From positions 189,855-253,854 of the forward strand of contig NZ_POSN01000002.1 of the NCBI RefSeq assembly GCF_002994005.1: a DNA stretch of 64,000 bases, written 5' to 3'. Numbering within the stretch: position 1 is the first letter of the stretch; each line of letters starts with the position of its first letter. The DNA comes from Apilactobacillus quenuiae (GTDB lineage: Bacteria; Bacillota; Bacilli; Lactobacillales; Lactobacillaceae). The notes under the pieces were generated by a model. It was not told the DNA's origin. It saw only the letters and a list, made by a program, of their open reading frames with translations, and ran no database searches. Positions 35,506-43,836 of this stretch are shown piece after piece. A program made the translations under genes and the position numbers.

Positions 35506-36477
35506 TTAGTATCTTAAAATAATTGTTCCAGTGGTTAAGCCACCACCAAAACCTGATAGGACAATAATATCCCCTTTAGCTATTAAACCATTTTCCATCA
35601 TTTCTGACAACAATATTGGTTCACTAGCAGCCGCTGTGTTCCCATAATGATCAATATTAATTGGAAACTTCTGATCGTCTACTTTCATTTTACGAGCAAC
35701 ATTCTTTACTATTCGAGCATTAGCTTGATGGAGAATGAAGTAGTTAACATCATTCGCATCAATATTTGCTTCGCTTAGTGCTTCTTTAATTGAATTGGGA
35801 ACGTTCTTAGTAGCAAAGTTAAAGACTTCACGACCATCCATATGAAAATATTGATCAGTTTGATCATCTACTTTTCCAAAATGTTCATCACCAATCATAT
35901 GACCAGCTAATAGTGCTTTCCCTTGAGCACCATAAGTTTTCAAGTTAGAAGCTAAAACTTCTCCACTACCTTGATTTGAAACTAACATCCCACCAGCACC
36001 ATCACCGAATAACACAGCAGTTGTTCGATCATGCCAATTAATTAATTTACTTAATTGTTCACCACCAATAACGATGCCTAATGAATTAGGTTTGCTATTT
36101 AATAGTGATTGCATAGTATAAGATCCATAAACAAATCCTGAGCATGCAGCATTAATATCAAAGGCAATTGCATTATTTGCGCCAATGATACCTTGAACAG
36201 CAGCTGCAGTTGCTGGGGTTTGATAATCAGAAGACATTGTCCCAACGATGATAAAATCAATATTAGAAGCATCAACACCGGCTTTATCTAATAATTTAGA
36301 TGCAACCTCAGCACATAAAGAAGTGGTTGTCTCGCTAACAGCTACTCGACGTTCTTTGATTCCGGTTCTTCTGCTAATCCATTCATCAGAAGTATCCATA
36401 ATCTCAGCCAAGTCATCATTAGTAACTATCTTTTCAGGAACAGCTTTGGCAGTTGCTTTAATTGAAAAACTGCTCAT
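35506..36477 (-). CDS. fabH: beta-ketoacyl-ACP synthase III
   Basis: Initiating condensing enzyme (acetyl-CoA plus malonyl-ACP), 323 residues. Catalytic triad: Cys in INAACSGFVYGS, His in FILHQANARIVKN, Asn in DHYGNTAAASEP; C-terminal GFGGGLTTGTIIL. The frame extends to 36528, but ATG 36477 has GAGGAG before it and matches family length. First gene of the operon; no fabT-type MarR gene precedes it. Confidence 0.96.
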   Translation of the reverse strand: MSSFSIKATAKAVPEKIVTNDDLAEIMDTSDEWISRRTGIKERRVAVSETTTSLCAEVASKLLDKAGVDASNIDFIIVGTMSSDYQTPATAAAVQGIIGANNAIAFDINAACSGFVYGSYTMQSLLNSKPNSLGIVIGGEQLSKLINWHDRTTAVLFGDGAGGMLVSNQGSGEVLASNLKTYGAQGKALLAGHMIGDEHFGKVDDQTDQYFHMDGREVFNFATKNVPNSIKEALSEANIDANDVNYFILHQANARIVKNVARKMKVDDQKFPINIDHYGNTAAASEPILLSEMMENGLIAKGDIIVLSGFGGGLTTGTIILRY

Positions 36478-36606
36478 GATATCTCCTCTAAACAAAATCA
36501 ATATTTGATAATTTATTTTTAATATCACCCATTAAGTTTTAAATAATTTTAAACTTTTTTCAACTGATATTTATCGTAGATCGTTAATTAAAAATAAAAA
36601 ATCATG

Positions 36607-36633
36607 TGTATCATTGATACAACAATGATTATA
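36607..36633 (-). promoter_or_regulatory. fab operon promoter with overlapping palindrome
   Basis: Minus-strand TATAAT at 36628-36633 with a weak -35 upstream. A perfect 15-base palindrome TGTATCAATGATACA (36607-36621) covers the expected transcription start, where a repressor would bind. It does not look like the FabT or FapR boxes I know. Confidence 0.6.
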
Positions 36634-36702
36634 TCATATAGATTTCCTAATTTTTAATAAGTTACTATTTTTTTAATTTGTAACGTAACCTTTTGTACAA
36701 AA

Positions 36703-37572
36703 CTAAATTGTTTGGATTAAAACTCCACCTAAAATAATTATTAAAAGTCCTAATAAGGTAAAGAGGATTTTCTTTTTACCTTTAACTTCATGAAATAATA
36801 TCATGCCACCTAACGTCGCAACTACAACATCCATTTGAGTTAAGGTAAAGCCAGTTGCCACTCCGTTTAATTTAATTGAAACCAAATATGCAAAAGCTGC
36901 GATTCCAAAAATCATTCCTAATATCATATTTTCAAAACTGAATTTATTAAACAATGGTTTTTGAATTCGATACTCAATGATAAATACAGAAAAAATAATG
37001 GCTGCAATTACCATTCCAATTGCTTGTGGAAAAATAGCATCTGAACCACTAACATTTGCTAAACGTGGGAAAGCGGAATATCCAATATAACCAAAAGTCC
37101 CGATAAACAATATCCAAAAACCATATTTATAACGATGATTAGAACCAGGTGCGTCTTGCTTACCATTTTTGGTAAGCAAAACGATTCCGATAATAATTAC
37201 TAACAATGCAAAAAAACCTTTATATTTATCCATTGCTGTTGGCCATTCTTGAAAGAAAATAACTGCAGTAATTGGATTACCGATTAATTGCATTGCAGTA
37301 GATAATGGGGTCCCTAATGAAATTCCCATTGATTTAAATGCTCGGTACTGAGTCATTTGACCAAATGTCCAGCACATTCCAGAAATAAGGCACAATATAA
37401 ATGGTCGCATTGATATTTCTGGACGATAGACCAGGTAAACGATTAATGAAACAATAAAAGCACCGTAAACCGTCCCACATAATTGATTGATAGTAGACCC
37501 TCTGGCTTTCAGTAAAATAATCGGCTGAATTCCCCATAATAGAGCTGGAATTAACCCAATTAAAATATTCAC
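36703..37572 (-). CDS. GRP-family sugar uptake protein (GlcU/RbsU type)
   Basis: Ten-helix carrier of 289 residues in the glucose/ribose porter branch of the DMT superfamily. Seen: IGLIPALLWGIQPIILLKAR, CWTFGQMTQYRAFKSMGISL, GTPLSTAMQLIGNPITAVIF, then GVATGFTLTQMDVVVATLGG and FHEVKGKKKILFTLLGL, all typical of GlcU/RbsU. The start is GTG with TTGGAG upstream. Facilitated uptake of glucose or ribose is the expected role; exact sugar unknown. Confidence 0.88.
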   Translation of the reverse strand: MNILIGLIPALLWGIQPIILLKARGSTINQLCGTVYGAFIVSLIVYLVYRPEISMRPFILCLISGMCWTFGQMTQYRAFKSMGISLGTPLSTAMQLIGNPITAVIFFQEWPTAMDKYKGFFALLVIIIGIVLLTKNGKQDAPGSNHRYKYGFWILFIGTFGYIGYSAFPRLANVSGSDAIFPQAIGMVIAAIIFSVFIIEYRIQKPLFNKFSFENMILGMIFGIAAFAYLVSIKLNGVATGFTLTQMDVVVATLGGMILFHEVKGKKKILFTLLGLLIIILGGVLIQTI

Positions 37573-37626
37573 TCATCAACACTCCAATATATTTAATATA
37601 GTAATTTAACTTTACCACATAAAAAA

Positions 37627-37651
37627 GGCTCATAGCTAAAAGCTATGGGCT
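37627..37651 (-). terminator. terminator behind the nitroreductase gene
   Basis: Stem GCTCATAGCT/AGCTATGGGC with AAA loop, T6 on the minus strand. Confidence 0.88.
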
Positions 37652-37665
37652 CTAATCAAAATAAA

Positions 37666-38322
37666 TTATTTAATTACTTTGTAAATTTCATCCATCGGTT
37701 GACGTTTCTTTGGTGTAATGTCTTGATCACGGTAACCAAATCCAGCCATTACTGAAACTCCCCATTCTTTCAGATCAATGGCATCATATTTGACTAATAT
37801 TTTTTCAACTTGTTCCCGGTTAAAGCCTTCAATTGGACAACTATCAATATCTAAAGTCGCAGCAGCATCCATCATATTAGCTAGTGGGATATAAGTTTGT
37901 CTTGCAGACCATTCAAACAATGTACGTTCATCATTTAATTTAAAATCATTATCTTGAAAGTCTTGTAATTTAGCAACGAAAGCTGAATTAGGATCAAATG
38001 AATGTTTTTGTACATCTTCACTGATGTGTTGAACGTATTTAGATGTTGGCGTTACGTTTTTCTTTGCCAAAATAATAACAAATTTGTCAGCACCATCTAA
38101 ACTATTTTGTGCACCCCAAGCATGCTCATAAAGATCTTTTTTTAAAGCATCATTCTCAATAAGCAAGAACTTCCATGGAGAAAAGCCCATTGAACTTGGT
38201 GATAATCTAGCCACTTCCATAATTGTTTTCCAATCTTTATCTGATATTTTCTTATCAGGATTGAATTTCTTAGTTGCATATCTTCTATTAGCAACTTTAA
38301 TTAATTCTTCATTTTTATCCAT
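37666..38322 (-). CDS. NAD(P)H-dependent nitroreductase-family flavoprotein
   Basis: 218 residues, FMN-binding, homodimeric. N-terminal RRYATKKFNPDKKISDKDW (FMN phosphate site), LSPSSMGFSPWKFLLIEND, ANMMDAAATLDIDSCPIEGF and C-terminal GVSVMAGFGYRDQDITPKKR match the NfsB/YfkO-like group. Physiological substrate unknown. AAAGGTG as SD; single gene. Confidence 0.9.
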   Translation of the reverse strand: MDKNEELIKVANRRYATKKFNPDKKISDKDWKTIMEVARLSPSSMGFSPWKFLLIENDALKKDLYEHAWGAQNSLDGADKFVIILAKKNVTPTSKYVQHISEDVQKHSFDPNSAFVAKLQDFQDNDFKLNDERTLFEWSARQTYIPLANMMDAAATLDIDSCPIEGFNREQVEKILVKYDAIDLKEWGVSVMAGFGYRDQDITPKKRQPMDEIYKVIK

Positions 38323-38479
38323 GAATAAAATTCACCTTTCTTTTAATTACTAATTGTAAGTAGAATACCATCTATAAAATGATAGCGCAAAGAATGTGCT
38401 TTAATATAAATTGACTAAAATAAAGCCATTAACTATACTAATTTTAGTAACATAATTCAGTTTATTGGAGACATTTGAT

Positions 38480-40216
38480 ATGAATTACAAAGAAGATTAC
38501 CAAAATTGGCTTGCTCAAAGCGAGCTTGCTGAATCAGTTAAATTAGATTTACAAGAAATTAAAAACAATGATGAAAAAATTAAAGATGCTTTTGGTACTC
38601 AGATGTCATTTGGAACTGCCGGCATGCGTGGCTTAATGGGTGCTGGTATGAATAGAATGAACATTTATACTGTTAGACAAGCAACTGAAGGTCTTGCTTC
38701 ATATATGGATACCTTAGATAATGAGCAAAAGCAACGTGGTGTTGCAATTAGCTTTGACTCTAGATACCATTCAAAGGAATTTGCATATGAAACTGCGCGT
38801 GTATTAGGTACTCACAATATTAAATCCTTTGTATTTGATGATATTCGACCTACTCCAGAACTTTCTTTCACAATTCGTCATTTAAATACTTTTGCTGGTG
38901 TAATGATTACTGCTAGCCATAATCCGATGCAATACAATGGATATAAAATTTATGGCGAAGATGGTGGTCAAATGCCACCTAAGGCTTCTGATATGATTAC
39001 TAATTATGCCAGAAAAGCTGCCGACGTATTTGCAATCAAAGTGGCTAATATTCGCAACTTAAGAAAAAAGCAATTGCTTAAAGTTATTGGTGAAGATGTT
39101 GATGAAGCATACTTAGAAAATGCTCATAAAGTAAACGTAAATCATGAATTAATCAAAGAAGTTGGCAAAGACTTAAAATTTGTTTACACTCCTCTTCATG
39201 GAACTGGAAAAGTATTATGTCGTCGTGCTTTGGAAAATGCTGGATTCAAAAACTATTCAATTGTTCCAGAACAAACTATTTCTGATCCTGAATTTCCAAC
39301 CGTTGACTTTCCTAATCCAGAATTTCCAGAAGCATTTAACTTATCAATTAAGTTAGGACAAAAAATCGGTGCAGATGTTTTAATTGCAACTGATCCTGAT
39401 GCTGACCGTTTAGGTGCTGCAGTTAGACAACCAGATAATTCATATAAATTAATGACTGGTAATCAAATTGCTTCTGTATTATTAGACTATATTTTAAAAG
39501 CTAAAAAAGATCATCATGAATTACCAGCAAATGGAGTTGTTGTTAAATCCATTGTTTCCACTGAATTAGCAACTAAAATTGCTGATAATTACAATATCGA
39601 GATGAAAAATGTATTAACTGGTTTTAAATACATTGCTGAACAAATTCATAATTTTGAACAAAATCATGACCACACCTTCCTATTTGGTTTTGAAGAAAGT
39701 TTCGGTTATTTAATTAAACCATTTGTTCGTGATAAGGATGCGATTCAATCAACAATGCTGTTAGCTGAAGTCGCTGCTTATTACAAGCAACAAGGTAAAA
39801 CATTATATGATGGTCTGCAATCAATGTATGAAAAATATGGATACTTTGAAGAAAAAACAATTTCTAAAATGTTTGAAGGCATTGATGGCAAAGATAAAAT
39901 GACCAAAATTATGGAAGAATTAAGATCCAATCCAATGGATTCATTCAATGATAGTAAAGTAGTTGCATTAGAAGATTTTGATACCGCTACTCAATTCAAT
40001 CAAGATGGATCAACTAAAACAATTGATTTACCAAAATCAAACGTTTTAAAATATTGGTTGGCAGATGGTACTTGGATTGCTATTCGCCCATCAGGAACTG
40101 AACCTAAAGTTAAATTCTATATTGGAACTGAAGATAAAACTCAAGCAAAAGCTAGCGAACGACTAGATTCATATATTAATGCAGTCAATAAATTGATTGG
40201 ACAATTAATTAAATAA
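38480..40216 (+). CDS. pgcA: phosphoglucomutase / phosphomannomutase
   Basis: About 578 residues; interconverts glucose-1- and glucose-6-phosphate, feeding nucleotide sugars (with galE elsewhere in the window). Four-domain alpha-D-phosphohexomutase: catalytic Ser in TASHNPMQYNGYK, metal loop DPDADRLGAA, sugar loop FGFEESFGYL, phosphate loop RPSGTEPKVKF. The frame opens with a TTG at 38465, but GGAG lies inside that stretch and ATG 38480 is nine bases further. The symbol is by closest family type (PgcA) and is not proven. Confidence 0.92.
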   Translation: MNYKEDYQNWLAQSELAESVKLDLQEIKNNDEKIKDAFGTQMSFGTAGMRGLMGAGMNRMNIYTVRQATEGLASYMDTLDNEQKQRGVAISFDSRYHSKEFAYETARVLGTHNIKSFVFDDIRPTPELSFTIRHLNTFAGVMITASHNPMQYNGYKIYGEDGGQMPPKASDMITNYARKAADVFAIKVANIRNLRKKQLLKVIGEDVDEAYLENAHKVNVNHELIKEVGKDLKFVYTPLHGTGKVLCRRALENAGFKNYSIVPEQTISDPEFPTVDFPNPEFPEAFNLSIKLGQKIGADVLIATDPDADRLGAAVRQPDNSYKLMTGNQIASVLLDYILKAKKDHHELPANGVVVKSIVSTELATKIADNYNIEMKNVLTGFKYIAEQIHNFEQNHDHTFLFGFEESFGYLIKPFVRDKDAIQSTMLLAEVAAYYKQQGKTLYDGLQSMYEKYGYFEEKTISKMFEGIDGKDKMTKIMEELRSNPMDSFNDSKVVALEDFDTATQFNQDGSTKTIDLPKSNVLKYWLADGTWIAIRPSGTEPKVKFYIGTEDKTQAKASERLDSYINAVNKLIGQLIK

Positions 40217-40228
40217 TAATTGTTGTAT

Positions 40229-40264
40229 AGAGTAGTCAAAAATTAAAAATTTTTCGACTACTCT
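40229..40264 (+). terminator. terminator of pgcA
   Basis: Stem AGAGTAGTC/GACTACTCT with further AAAA/TTTT pairing inside, followed by TTTTATT. Confidence 0.85.
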
Positions 40265-40302
40265 TTTATTAATAATAATATGTAAATGAGGTAATCTATC
40301 TT

Positions 40303-41097
40303 ATGTCAAAGCAAACATTATCTGTAGAAATAGCACCCGATTTATTGCAGCTGCAATTAATGAGATATTATTTAAATAAATGGCAACCTGACTTTGTTTC
40401 AATTAGCAATTTAAGTCATTTTTCATTTGATAATATTATGCAATGTGCAAAATACATTCAAATAGAATTAAGCATTCCGGTAATTATCCATATTACCGGA
40501 ATTAATCGTAGTAAGCATGATATTGATGAAATATTAAAGTTAGTGCATAAAAATGGCATTCACAATTTATTATTATTGCGTGGAGATAAGCATGGTCATA
40601 TAAAAAATGATTTTCCTTATGCAAGTAAATTAGTCAATTATGTAAAAAGCAAAAACTCAACATTTAAAATTATGGGTGCTTGTTATCCTGAAGTACATCC
40701 GGAAGCAAAATCTTCATTTGACGATATTAAAAACCTAAAAGAAAAGATAGATGCTGGATGCAATCAACTAATTAGTCAAATGTTTTTTGATAATCAAAAA
40801 TATTATCAATTTATAAATAAAACTAAAAGCCAAAACATTAATGTCCCCATCTTAGCTGGAATAATGCCAATCACTGAAATGCAAACCGTTAATTGGCTTA
40901 AAAAAGTTAAAATGATAATGCCAAGTTTTATTCAAAATACTAATAATTTAAATATAGCTGGAATCAATTTTGCAATTAAACAAATTAATGATTTGTATGA
41001 ACATGATGTTGATGGCATTCATTTATATACGATGAATAATTGGTCTGCTACAGATAAAATCATCAAAAATATTAAAAGAAGTGAATTAAATGAGTAA
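40303..41097 (+). CDS. metF: 5,10-methylenetetrahydrofolate reductase
   Basis: FAD-linked TIM-barrel enzyme of 264 residues making 5-methyl-THF for methionine synthesis. Seen: LSVEIAPDLL with the conserved Glu, IIHITGINRSKHDIDEIL, HNLLLLRGDKHGH, MGACYPEVHPEA, GCNQLISQMFFDN and PILAGIMPITEMQTV. Shorter than E. coli MetF but complete in motifs. No methionine synthase gene adjoins. The last 8 bases overlap the following ATPase gene. Confidence 0.9.
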   Translation: MSKQTLSVEIAPDLLQLQLMRYYLNKWQPDFVSISNLSHFSFDNIMQCAKYIQIELSIPVIIHITGINRSKHDIDEILKLVHKNGIHNLLLLRGDKHGHIKNDFPYASKLVNYVKSKNSTFKIMGACYPEVHPEAKSSFDDIKNLKEKIDAGCNQLISQMFFDNQKYYQFINKTKSQNINVPILAGIMPITEMQTVNWLKKVKMIMPSFIQNTNNLNIAGINFAIKQINDLYEHDVDGIHLYTMNNWSATDKIIKNIKRSELNE

Positions 41098-42310
41098 AAT
41101 GAACGCTGCTAATGAAAAATTATCACCTGAACATCAACTAACAAAAGAACAATCTAAATTAATAAATAAAATCGAACAGTTCACTAAAAATCATATTAAT
41201 GATAAAAAGCATGCTGTTTTTACGATTTATGGCGATGCTGGAACTGGTAAATCAGTTATTTTAAGTAAATTATTTTATGATCTGCAACAAATGAGTAAAG
41301 ATAAAGCTAATAAATTATACAATACTGATAACCATTTTTTAGTCAATCATCCAGAAATTATGAAAGTGTATAAAAACATGGCTGGTGATGAAAAAAATGT
41401 ATTAAAAAAGAATTTTAACCGCCCTACTTCATTTATTAATAAATTAGATAAAGAAAATAAAACCGTCGATATTACAATCATTGATGAAGCTCATTTATTG
41501 TTATCTAAGGGGGATCACTACAATAACTTTTATCAAGAAAACCAGTTAGCTGAAGTAATTAAACGTTCAAAAATTACTATCTTAGTATTTGATCATCGAC
41601 AAGTGTTAAGAACTAAATCATTTTGGAATTTAGAACGTTTACATAAAATTATTGACCCCTATACAAACGATGAATATCATTTAACTCATCAATTTAGAAT
41701 GACTGCTAGTGACAAGCTTGTTAAATGGATCAATAGTTTTACTGATGGTAAATTAGAAAAAATTCCAACAAATGCTGATGACAAATATGATTTTAGAATC
41801 TTTGATAACGCCGAAAAAATGCGTAAAACAATTGTTCAAAAGAATAATCAAGTTGGATTATCTAGAATTGTTTCAACATCTGGGTATCCTTCCACACTTG
41901 ATGGTGGTAAACATTATGTCATTGAACCAGATTTTAAAATGCCTTGGGATCAGTATAATTATACTCAAACTCCATGGGCAGAGATCCCCGAAACCATTAA
42001 CGAAGTGGGTTCCATGTTTACATGTCAGGGCTTTGATTTAAACTATGTAGGTGTAATTTTAGGCCCACCAATTTATCTAGATAACGGTGAAATTAAAGTT
42101 GACTTAAATAATTTTACTGATGTTGAATCTTTAAAGAAACGCAAAGATATCAGTAATCCAACTGAGTTTAATAAAATTAAAGCTCAATTGGTCCTTAATT
42201 CAGTCAATGTTTTAATGAAACGCGGTGTTAAAGGATTGTATATTTTTGCACATGATGATAGTCTAAGAAATGAGTTAATAAAGCTTTATAATAAAGTAAA
42301 AAGAGCATAA
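41090..42310 (+). CDS. DUF2075-domain ATPase (helicase-like)
   Basis: 406 residues, superfamily-1-like P-loop protein. Walker A in FTIYGDAGTGKSVILSK, Walker B in VDITIIDEAHLLLS, sensor-like HLTHQFRMTASDKLVK (arginine finger motif), and a later SMFTCQGFDLNYVGVILGPP block with the typical DUF2075 helicase-motif pattern. Role unknown; related proteins are linked to nucleic-acid stress or defence, but nothing here proves it. It overlaps metF by 8 bases, so it is translationally coupled to it; an alternative ATG lies at 41099. Confidence 0.85.
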   Translation: MSKMNAANEKLSPEHQLTKEQSKLINKIEQFTKNHINDKKHAVFTIYGDAGTGKSVILSKLFYDLQQMSKDKANKLYNTDNHFLVNHPEIMKVYKNMAGDEKNVLKKNFNRPTSFINKLDKENKTVDITIIDEAHLLLSKGDHYNNFYQENQLAEVIKRSKITILVFDHRQVLRTKSFWNLERLHKIIDPYTNDEYHLTHQFRMTASDKLVKWINSFTDGKLEKIPTNADDKYDFRIFDNAEKMRKTIVQKNNQVGLSRIVSTSGYPSTLDGGKHYVIEPDFKMPWDQYNYTQTPWAEIPETINEVGSMFTCQGFDLNYVGVILGPPIYLDNGEIKVDLNNFTDVESLKKRKDISNPTEFNKIKAQLVLNSVNVLMKRGVKGLYIFAHDDSLRNELIKLYNKVKRA

Positions 42311-42323
42311 AGTTATGCTCTTT
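42299..42323. terminator. bidirectional terminator
   Basis: Stem AAAGAGCAT/ATGCTCTTT with 6-base loop between convergent genes; it includes the stop codon of the ATPase and touches that of the micro-protein. Confidence 0.8.
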
Positions 42324-42489
42324 AAATTCTATTTACATGTAATGCAACCATTGATAATAGTGCAATGATTAAAATAACTAACATAACTAAAATATAAGTT
42401 TTTTTAGTCATTTTGTCTCTAAATTTTTTCATTAGAAACATTGTTACTATTAAAATTAGTAAAATAATAATGGTAATTATTTCAGGCAT
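42322..42489 (-). CDS. 55-residue two-helix membrane micro-protein
   Basis: Start ATG 42489 has AAGGAG eight bases upstream. The product is two hydrophobic helices (IITIIILLILIVTMFLM and YILVMLVILIIALLSMVAL) joined by a basic loop KKFRDKMTKK, with a short HVNRI tail. It is probably an inner-membrane hairpin protein. No family recognised. It is transcribed towards the DUF2075 gene and divergently from pectate lyase. Confidence 0.7.
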   Translation of the reverse strand: MPEIITIIILLILIVTMFLMKKFRDKMTKKTYILVMLVILIIALLSMVALHVNRI

Positions 42490-42545
42490 ATAACACACTC
42501 CTTGCTTAAAATAATACCATAATAATTAGAAAGGATATATTAGAT

Positions 42546-43784
42546 ATGAAAAAAATAGTCACTCCTCTAATAACTATAGGTTTACTTTTACTTCTATTTA
42601 TTGGAATTAGAAATAATCAAGAAATTAATTCAGCTAATGCTAGCACCAATTCAAATATAATTGGTTTTGGTAAAAACACAACTGGTGGAAATTATAATAA
42701 GCATAAAAATGTTTACGTTGTTAAAAATGCCGATCAATTAAAAAAAGCATTGAAGAAGAAAGTAGCTACTAGAATCATTTATATTAAAGGTAGTATTGAT
42801 ATGAATGCTGGTAAATCAATTACTGATTATTCTAAAAATACCGGATATAGTTTACAAAAGTATTTAGCAGATTATAATCCAAAAGAATATGGTAAGAAAG
42901 AACCAACTGGTAAGCAGGAACGGGCTAGAAAAATAGCTCAAAAAGTTCAAGCTAAACAAATTGAATTAAAAATACCGGCAAACACTTCAATTATCGGTAA
43001 GAAAAATGCTCAAATTAAAAACGCTAGCCTAGTTCTTAAAAAGAACAACGTAATAGTACAGAATATTAAATTTACTACACCATTTGATCTATTTCCACAG
43101 TGGGATCCCAAAGATGGCAAAAGTGGTAATTGGAACTCTCAATATGATGCTATTTCAATAAAGAAAGCTCATAACGTTTGGGTTGATCATAACTCATTTA
43201 GTGATGGCAATGGATATCAATCAGATAATGAAGCCAAGGAATACTTTGGTCGTCAATATCAACATCATGATGGAATAGTAGATATCACTGATGGTGCAAA
43301 TAACGTCTCTGTTAGTTATAACAAATTTGCTAATCATGATAAAACGATGTTAATTGGTAGTTCAGATAGTAAAAAATCAGATACAAATAAACTTAATGTA
43401 ACTGTTGCAAATAACTTTTTCTTAAATACTGTTCAAAGAAATCCACGTATTCGTTATGGTAAAGTTCAAGTATTTAATAACTATTATCAAAATAATAGTC
43501 ATCAAGCTTACAAATTTAGTTATGCAATTGGGGCTGGTTATAAATCTAATATTATTGCACAAAATAATGTTGTGGATGCAAAAAAAGTCAACCCTAAAAA
43601 ATTTGTATCAGTCTTTAAAGATGCTCGCTTAACTAATCAAAATAATATTTTTAATGGTCATCAAATTAAAAATCATTTTGATGTTAAAAAAGCAAATTGG
43701 AAACCAAAATATAAATTTAATCTATTACCTACAAATGAAGTAAAAGTAAATGTCATAAAACATTCTGGAAATATATTAGATTAG
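42546..43784 (+). CDS. secreted pectate lyase, polysaccharide lyase family 1 type
   Basis: 412 residues with an N-terminal signal/anchor (KKIVTPLITIGLLLLLFIGI) and a parallel beta-helix. PL1 signatures: AHNVWVDHNSFSDG, HHDGIVDITDGANNVSVSYN, FANHDKTMLIGSSDS, and the catalytic Arg region VQRNPRIRYGKVQVFNNYYQ. Cleaves polygalacturonate by beta-elimination with Ca2+. A Lys-rich insertion (residues about 95-140) is unusual. Codon use is AT-rich like its neighbours, so transfer, if any, is not recent. No pectin catabolic genes lie nearby. Confidence 0.88.
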   Translation: MKKIVTPLITIGLLLLLFIGIRNNQEINSANASTNSNIIGFGKNTTGGNYNKHKNVYVVKNADQLKKALKKKVATRIIYIKGSIDMNAGKSITDYSKNTGYSLQKYLADYNPKEYGKKEPTGKQERARKIAQKVQAKQIELKIPANTSIIGKKNAQIKNASLVLKKNNVIVQNIKFTTPFDLFPQWDPKDGKSGNWNSQYDAISIKKAHNVWVDHNSFSDGNGYQSDNEAKEYFGRQYQHHDGIVDITDGANNVSVSYNKFANHDKTMLIGSSDSKKSDTNKLNVTVANNFFLNTVQRNPRIRYGKVQVFNNYYQNNSHQAYKFSYAIGAGYKSNIIAQNNVVDAKKVNPKKFVSVFKDARLTNQNNIFNGHQIKNHFDVKKANWKPKYKFNLLPTNEVKVNVIKHSGNILD

Positions 43785-43787
43785 TAA

Positions 43788-43828
43788 AAAGGTCTTTCAT
43801 AATTAAATTATGAGAGACCTTTTTTTAT
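43788..43828. terminator. bidirectional terminator
   Basis: Stem AAAGGTCTTTCATAA/TTATGAGAGACCTTT with 5-base loop and T7, between convergent genes. Confidence 0.9.
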
Positions 43829-43836
43829 TTTTATAA

